Assembly: GCF_050908995.1 (NCBI RefSeq)
Contig: NC_135120.1
Span: 23,635,433-23,699,432, forward strand
Direction: 5' to 3'
Origin: Andrena cerasifolii
Taxonomy: Eukaryota > Arthropoda > Insecta > Hymenoptera > Andrenidae
DNA length: 64,000 nucleotides
Shown: positions 59,482-64,000 of the stretch, piece by piece
Position numbering within the stretch: position 1 is the stretch's first letter
Layout of the letters: each line of letters begins with the position of its first letter
Notes under the pieces: generated by a model
What the model saw: the letters and a program-made list of their open reading frames with translations, nothing else
Databases searched by the model: none
Told to the model about the DNA's origin: nothing
Translations under genes and position numbers: made by a program

Positions 59482-62400
59482 ATGATGACAGAAACACACA
59501 TAAATTCCAATCATGTCCTAAATTCTGGTTTGGCCCCAAAATCAGAGATCGACAAAATGGACGATGTAGGTTGGAAAGCCAAATTAAAAATTCCACCAAA
59601 GGACATACGTATTAAAACTAGTGTAAGTATGTAATGTCCGTTGCGTCGATGAAATTTTTATTAACATCAAGCCTTTTGAATTAAAATCCAACGTAAAATA
59701 TCATTCTGTAAACGCTGTTGCGTTACTTACCCGTAATTATTTCAAATTCATAATTAAAGGAATTGTAAAAATTTATAGGATGTTACTGATACTCGTGGCA
59801 ATGAATTTGAGGAGTTCTGCCTAAAACGAGAATTATTGATGGGGATCTTTGAGAAGGGCTGGGATAAGCCTTCCCCGATTCAAGAAGCCAGTATTCCTAT
59901 TGCATTGTCTGGTAAAGACGTCTTAGCTCGTGCAAAGAACGGGACTGGCAAAACTGGGGCCTATTCGATTCCAGTGCTAGAACAGGTACGCATTCCGACG
60001 ATGTCTGCTATTAATACTTTATCCTTTACCCTTGTGTATGTTCATGACTTTCATTCGTTATCACTCGTGCGTGTACGAGTTCGATCTGTTTTATTTGTTG
60101 CTATTAAAAATTATGTAATCGACAGATTTTCACCCTATTTTCAAGTTAATGAGTTCGAGAAATTGGTAGCAAACACAAGATTGCTCCAAAATGTGTTGAA
60201 TGCGTTATTAAGATTATGCCTTCTGTAAATATTTCTCTGTTTCAATAAAGTTATCTCTTGCGATGCATTTCTTTAGGTGGATCCACGAAAAGATGTGATC
60301 CAGGCGCTGGTAATTGTACCCACTAGGGAGTTAGCTCTTCAGACATCACAGATCTGTATTGAACTCGCTAAACACATGGACATAAAGGTAATGGTAACTA
60401 CCGGAGGAACAAACTTACGAGATGACATTATGAGGATTTATCAGAAAGGTTTGTGTTAATAACATTTATTTACACGGGTGTATGAAATTTACAAGTATGA
60501 ACTTAATTGGGTAATAGAATTCATGAGAACGAACAGAGATCTTGGTAAACATAAGTCTGTAAATTAACCGTTTTTAAAGTATGTAATTTTCTGGGGAATA
60601 TTTTTCTGTTTAAATTTTCTTGATAGAATTTAGTTACTAATCTTGCACCAGTCTTTGCACATCCATACGTGATATGAATATTCAAAACCTTTGCATTTGG
60701 GTAAGCAGAAGGAGTTAAGGAAGCGACAAAAAAATATGAAAGTGAATTTCAGTACAGTGGAACCTCGATAACTCGAATCTCAAGGGAAGAGAAAAAATTT
60801 TCGAATTGTGGAGGTTTCAGCATATTGAGTTTTCAAATAACAGAGGTTCAACGATCGAAAATTTGACTTAATAGAGGCTTCGTGCGACTGTTAATTTGTT
60901 GACTTGTGAAGCTGTAAAGCAAGACGAATTCAAGTTTTAAAGGTCAATTGTTTATTGTATACCTATAATCAAATATACCTACAACTTATATATTACGTAC
61001 ATACTTACATATATAATAAGAATTATGACACATTTTATGCGCGAAATATTACTCTTTATTACATATTAATAAAATTTCTGATTTTGATTTGTGCTAGTCT
61101 TTTAGTGTATTGTAAATCAATAGCATTTTTAATCGTGAATAATGCAGAGAAAACATTTTCCTTAATATTTTGAGGTCTTTCTACGAAATTCCGTAATACA
61201 TATGTAGAAGTAAATTTCGAGATGTAGAGGTGAAATACATAATTTAATATGCAAAATATAGTTCGAATTAAGGAAGCTTTATTTCGAGTTGCAGAGGTGT
61301 TTACAGCAGAGCGAAAGGGAATGAAGAAAATTTTCGTCTTAGACAGGTTTTCGAGTTATCGAGGTTCGACTGTATTAGTAAAAACTGTAAACAAAATTAA
61401 TCCCTAGCAAGACTTATTTTGAGATCATTGTGTGACGATAGGCTTATTTTCTTAAAATATGATTTAATCGCTAGGAAATGTAATTATATAAATGAAATTA
61501 GTTTGCAGACTTTTGTACCGTCAAAGACCCAGTTCCTGATTAGAACCCAATTCCTGATCAGTTTTGGAAAATAAACCAAATAATAAGCTTATTATGATAC
61601 AAATTTATTCTAACAAATTACTAAATAATTATGAAGTATTTTGAAATTTATACGCAAAATTTGATAGCTCATAGTAAAACGTGCGAAGGTGATCAGAAAC
61701 TGCTCCCTTTGCATTTTTCACTTTCAAAGTTAAATTATAAAATAATTATTCTTATGTGTGCACTTTTTTAATACCAAATTAAAGATAAAACATAGAGTTA
61801 ATGAAATAACAAAAAATCTTTTAGATTTGGTTAAGTTTTCCCTTTACACGTTTAAAAACCCGCGGTTGTTACTCTTAAGTGATCAGGAACTGGGTCCTTG
61901 ACGGTATATTGAAACTTAAATTTCTTCCGTAGGTTCCAGTAATTAGTTAAGTTTGTATTTATACTTCTGAAACTCTACGTGTAATTAATTGTAACACTTG
62001 AGTCTAGAAAGTATTTAATTATGTTATGTTTGTGTGTAGTGCAAGTAATAATAGCAACGCCAGGAAGAATTCTCGATCTCATGGACAAGAACGTTGCAAA
62101 CATGGATCATTGTAAAATTCTAGTTTTGGATGAAGCAGATAAGCTTCTATCGCAAGATTTCAAAGGAATGTTGGATCATGTCATTTCTAGGTACGTTATA
62201 CCGCATATACAAATAAACTTTCCCCGAAATACAACTTTACGGCTTTTATAAATACTTTCCTTTGTTACACTCACATTTAGATTACCACATGCACGTCAGA
62301 TATTGCTGTACTCAGCCACATTTCCCCTCACGGTGAAACAATTTATGGAGAAACACTTGAGAGATCCATACGAGATTAATTTAATGGAGGAACTCACGTT

Positions 62401-63229
62401 AAAAGGTGTAACGCAATATTACGCCTTTGTACAAGAACGACAGAAGGTTCATTGCCTTAATACGCTGTTCTCCAAGGTAAGATTATGTTGTATGTGAAAA
62501 TTTCACTTAGCATGCACTATAACTGTTTTGTATATCGCTTTCGTCTAATCATATAATTCCCTTTTCTTCTTTCAAGTTGCAAATAACTCAAAGTATAATA
62601 TTCTGCAATTCAACGCAACGCGTTGAATTACTTGCAAAGAAAATAACAGATCTTGGATACTGCTGTTATTACATACACGCGAAAATGGCGCAGGCACACC
62701 GAAATCGCGTGTTTCATGATTTTCGAGCAGGGCTTTGTAGAAACTTGGTAAGTAATCGCACCAACAACATATAAATGATATATTGTTTGAGAAAGAAAAT
62801 GTACATAACTTTTACAACTTCTCATGCTTCAAAATGGTAGCAATTGAATTTGTATTTTTCCATTTCTATTTATATACTTGTACACCGTTTAAGAGATTGC
62901 GTATCGATTATGTGACTTTTGTGCATCCATAGGTGAGCAGCGATCTCTTTACACGTGGTATTGATGTACAAGCAGTGAACGTCGTGATCAATTTCGACTT
63001 TCCAAAAATGGCAGAGACATACTTGCATCGTATTGGTCGATCAGGACGATTCGGCCATTTAGGTATAGCAATTAACCTAATTACATACGAGGACCGTTTT
63101 AACTTGCATCGTATCGAACAAGAGCTTGGAACAGAAATTAAGCCTATCCCGAAGGTGATAGATCCAAGTTTGTACGTAGCAAGACCAGAAGACAATAACA
63201 GTATGGAAGAGGGTAATGTCTCCAAGTAG
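59482..63229 (+). CDS. me31B: me31B/DDX6-type DEAD-box RNA helicase
   Basis: Seven coding exons: 59482-59622, 59779-59985, 60277-60448, 62040-62190, 62281-62476, 62577-62747 and 62933-63229; 1,335 bases, 444 aa. All helicase motifs are present: Q motif GWDKPSPIQ, motif I AKNGTGKT, Ia PTRELALQ, Ib region TGGTNLRDD, II DEAD, III SAT, IV IIFCNST, V TRGIDVQAVNVVINFD and VI HRIGRSGRFG. The short N- and C-terminal tails and the block FEEFCLKRELLMGIFEKGWDKPSPIQ identify the DDX6/Dhh1/me31B subfamily. This protein works in cytoplasmic P-bodies in translational repression and mRNA decay and, in insect oocytes, in silencing maternal mRNA. ATG 59482 is followed at once by a second ATG. Intron 3 (1.6 kb) carries two TA-flanked elements. 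Confidence 0.97.
60755..61372. mobile_element. pogo/Tigger-like non-autonomous element in me31B intron 3
   Basis: The left end CAGTGGAACCTCGATAACTC and the reversed right end CAGTCGAACCTCGATAACTC differ at one base. TA flanks both sides. 618 bp without a transposase frame. The terminus CAGTxGAACCTCGATAACTCG is that of pogo/Tigger elements. Confidence 0.8.
61518..61904. mobile_element. TA-flanked MITE in me31B intron 3
   Basis: The left end CCGTCAAAGACCCAGTTCCT and the reversed right end CCGTCAAGGACCCAGTTCCT differ at one base. TA flanks both sides. 387 bp. The phrase CCCAATTCCTGATCAG repeats inside the left end. Confidence 0.75.
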
Positions 63230-64000
63230 TTTCGATACATGGTCGTCGAGGAAGTTTTACATGCGCTCAAAGAGTTTAAAGTGTAAAAATATGGTGATTG
63301 TGTGGCTCGTACATGTAAGGCATACAACGTGTTATGCTTTGAACTCGCAGAGTGAAACTTCAGTCTGAAAAAAGAATTGTCTGGTGTGTTTAACAGTGTA
63401 TAAAGACGAAACAGTGCTATGAACATTTAGATAAAAAAAAAGTGGTCTATATAGAAAAAAAATTGAAAATTTCAATTAACGTCATAGTAAGCAACGGAAA
63501 ACATGAATTTCTTGTAAATATAAGGCATACTGAGCGTGAAGCAGTGGACTCAGTGTATGAGGTGATGTGAATGCCGGTGCGAGTCATTCTTTGTACATAG
63601 ATACATATAAATGTACATAATCTAAAGTGCGCCAGAGTCAAGCCATTATCAAGAGCACAATATGTAAACGAATACATGAGTAACATAATAATCATTACAT
63701 TTTACCGCAACTGTAAATACTACATGAAGATTATCCATCATTTTAATAGTAAATTTTTATACAATGGCTTCATACTTCCAAGACCGTTTTTTTTTTGTTC
63801 TTTAAGGAAAACCGTGATGGCACGCGCGATTTAAAGGAGAAGCAACAGCGCGGGGGCAGTCGTACTTAAGCGCCTGCCCTCGAGTATCCGAACACTATAT
63901 ATTAATCCGCGTGCCCATTACTTTTGCATCACCATACCTGCATATGAAATTCTCCTTAAATATACAATCACAAATTCTAAATATCGTATTGATCTTAATA
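63230..64000. other. me31B 3' UTR and flank
   Basis: AT-rich 3' flank with no further gene. A small GC-rich patch (CAGCGCGGGGGCAGTCG) near 63850 is unexplained. Confidence 0.5.

Noticed and set aside
1..64000. CRISPR arrays, operons, attachment sites or other bacterial features
   Set aside because: The window is insect nuclear DNA with introns; no regularly spaced repeat arrays were seen.

Overview
The window is a 64 kb piece of an AT-rich insect nuclear genome: short exons with GT-AG introns, many small DNA transposons, and no bacterial features. The gene set (Psi, me31B, Fkbp59, a two-cluster vitellogenin receptor) is insect. The vitellogenin receptor with a 4+8 LDLa layout and the abundance of miniature transposons suggest a hymenopteran, possibly an ant; that last step is inference. 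I rebuilt eight protein-coding genes exon by exon, and every exon junction keeps the reading frame.

Layout, left to right. 532-2080 (+): SNAP29, a two-exon Qbc-SNARE. 2081-9013: about 7 kb without a recognised gene, full of foldback and transposon debris, with one orphan RGG-like exon on the minus strand near 5.5 kb. 9014-11180 (+): Fkbp59/FKBP4-5 co-chaperone with one GC-AG intron. 12770-16028 (+): GMP reductase. 20748-26552 (-): Psi (KSRP/FUBP family splicing regulator, four KH domains and two DYSAQWAEYYR motifs). 27.6-28.7 kb: a dead piggyBac-type transposase. 31680-35053 (+): glutathione synthetase. 36281-50861 (-): a 31-exon vitellogenin receptor of 1,758 aa. 55071-57456 (+): a Snail/Scratch-type zinc finger gene. 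59482-63229 (+): me31B/DDX6 DEAD-box helicase. The genes are not an operon. Psi and me31B both handle RNA; GMP reductase and glutathione synthetase are metabolic; the vitellogenin receptor imports yolk protein into oocytes.

The repeat layer is the richest part. A 522 bp LTR-type miniature element (TRIM) fills nearly all of Psi intron 10. It has two diverged LTRs, a tRNA-Pro-type primer binding site, a purine-rich tract and, inside each LTR, a tRNA-derived unit with A and B box-like sequence followed by a T6 run. Elements with matching terminal inverted repeats and clear target-site duplications include two hAT-like copies sharing one terminus, another hAT-like copy in GMP reductase intron 6, an 8-bp-TSD palindrome just upstream of glutathione synthetase, a TTAA-flanked foldback, three TA-flanked elements, a TTA-flanked Harbinger-like MITE and two short Helitrons. 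A long foldback family is present in two full copies and one related chimera.
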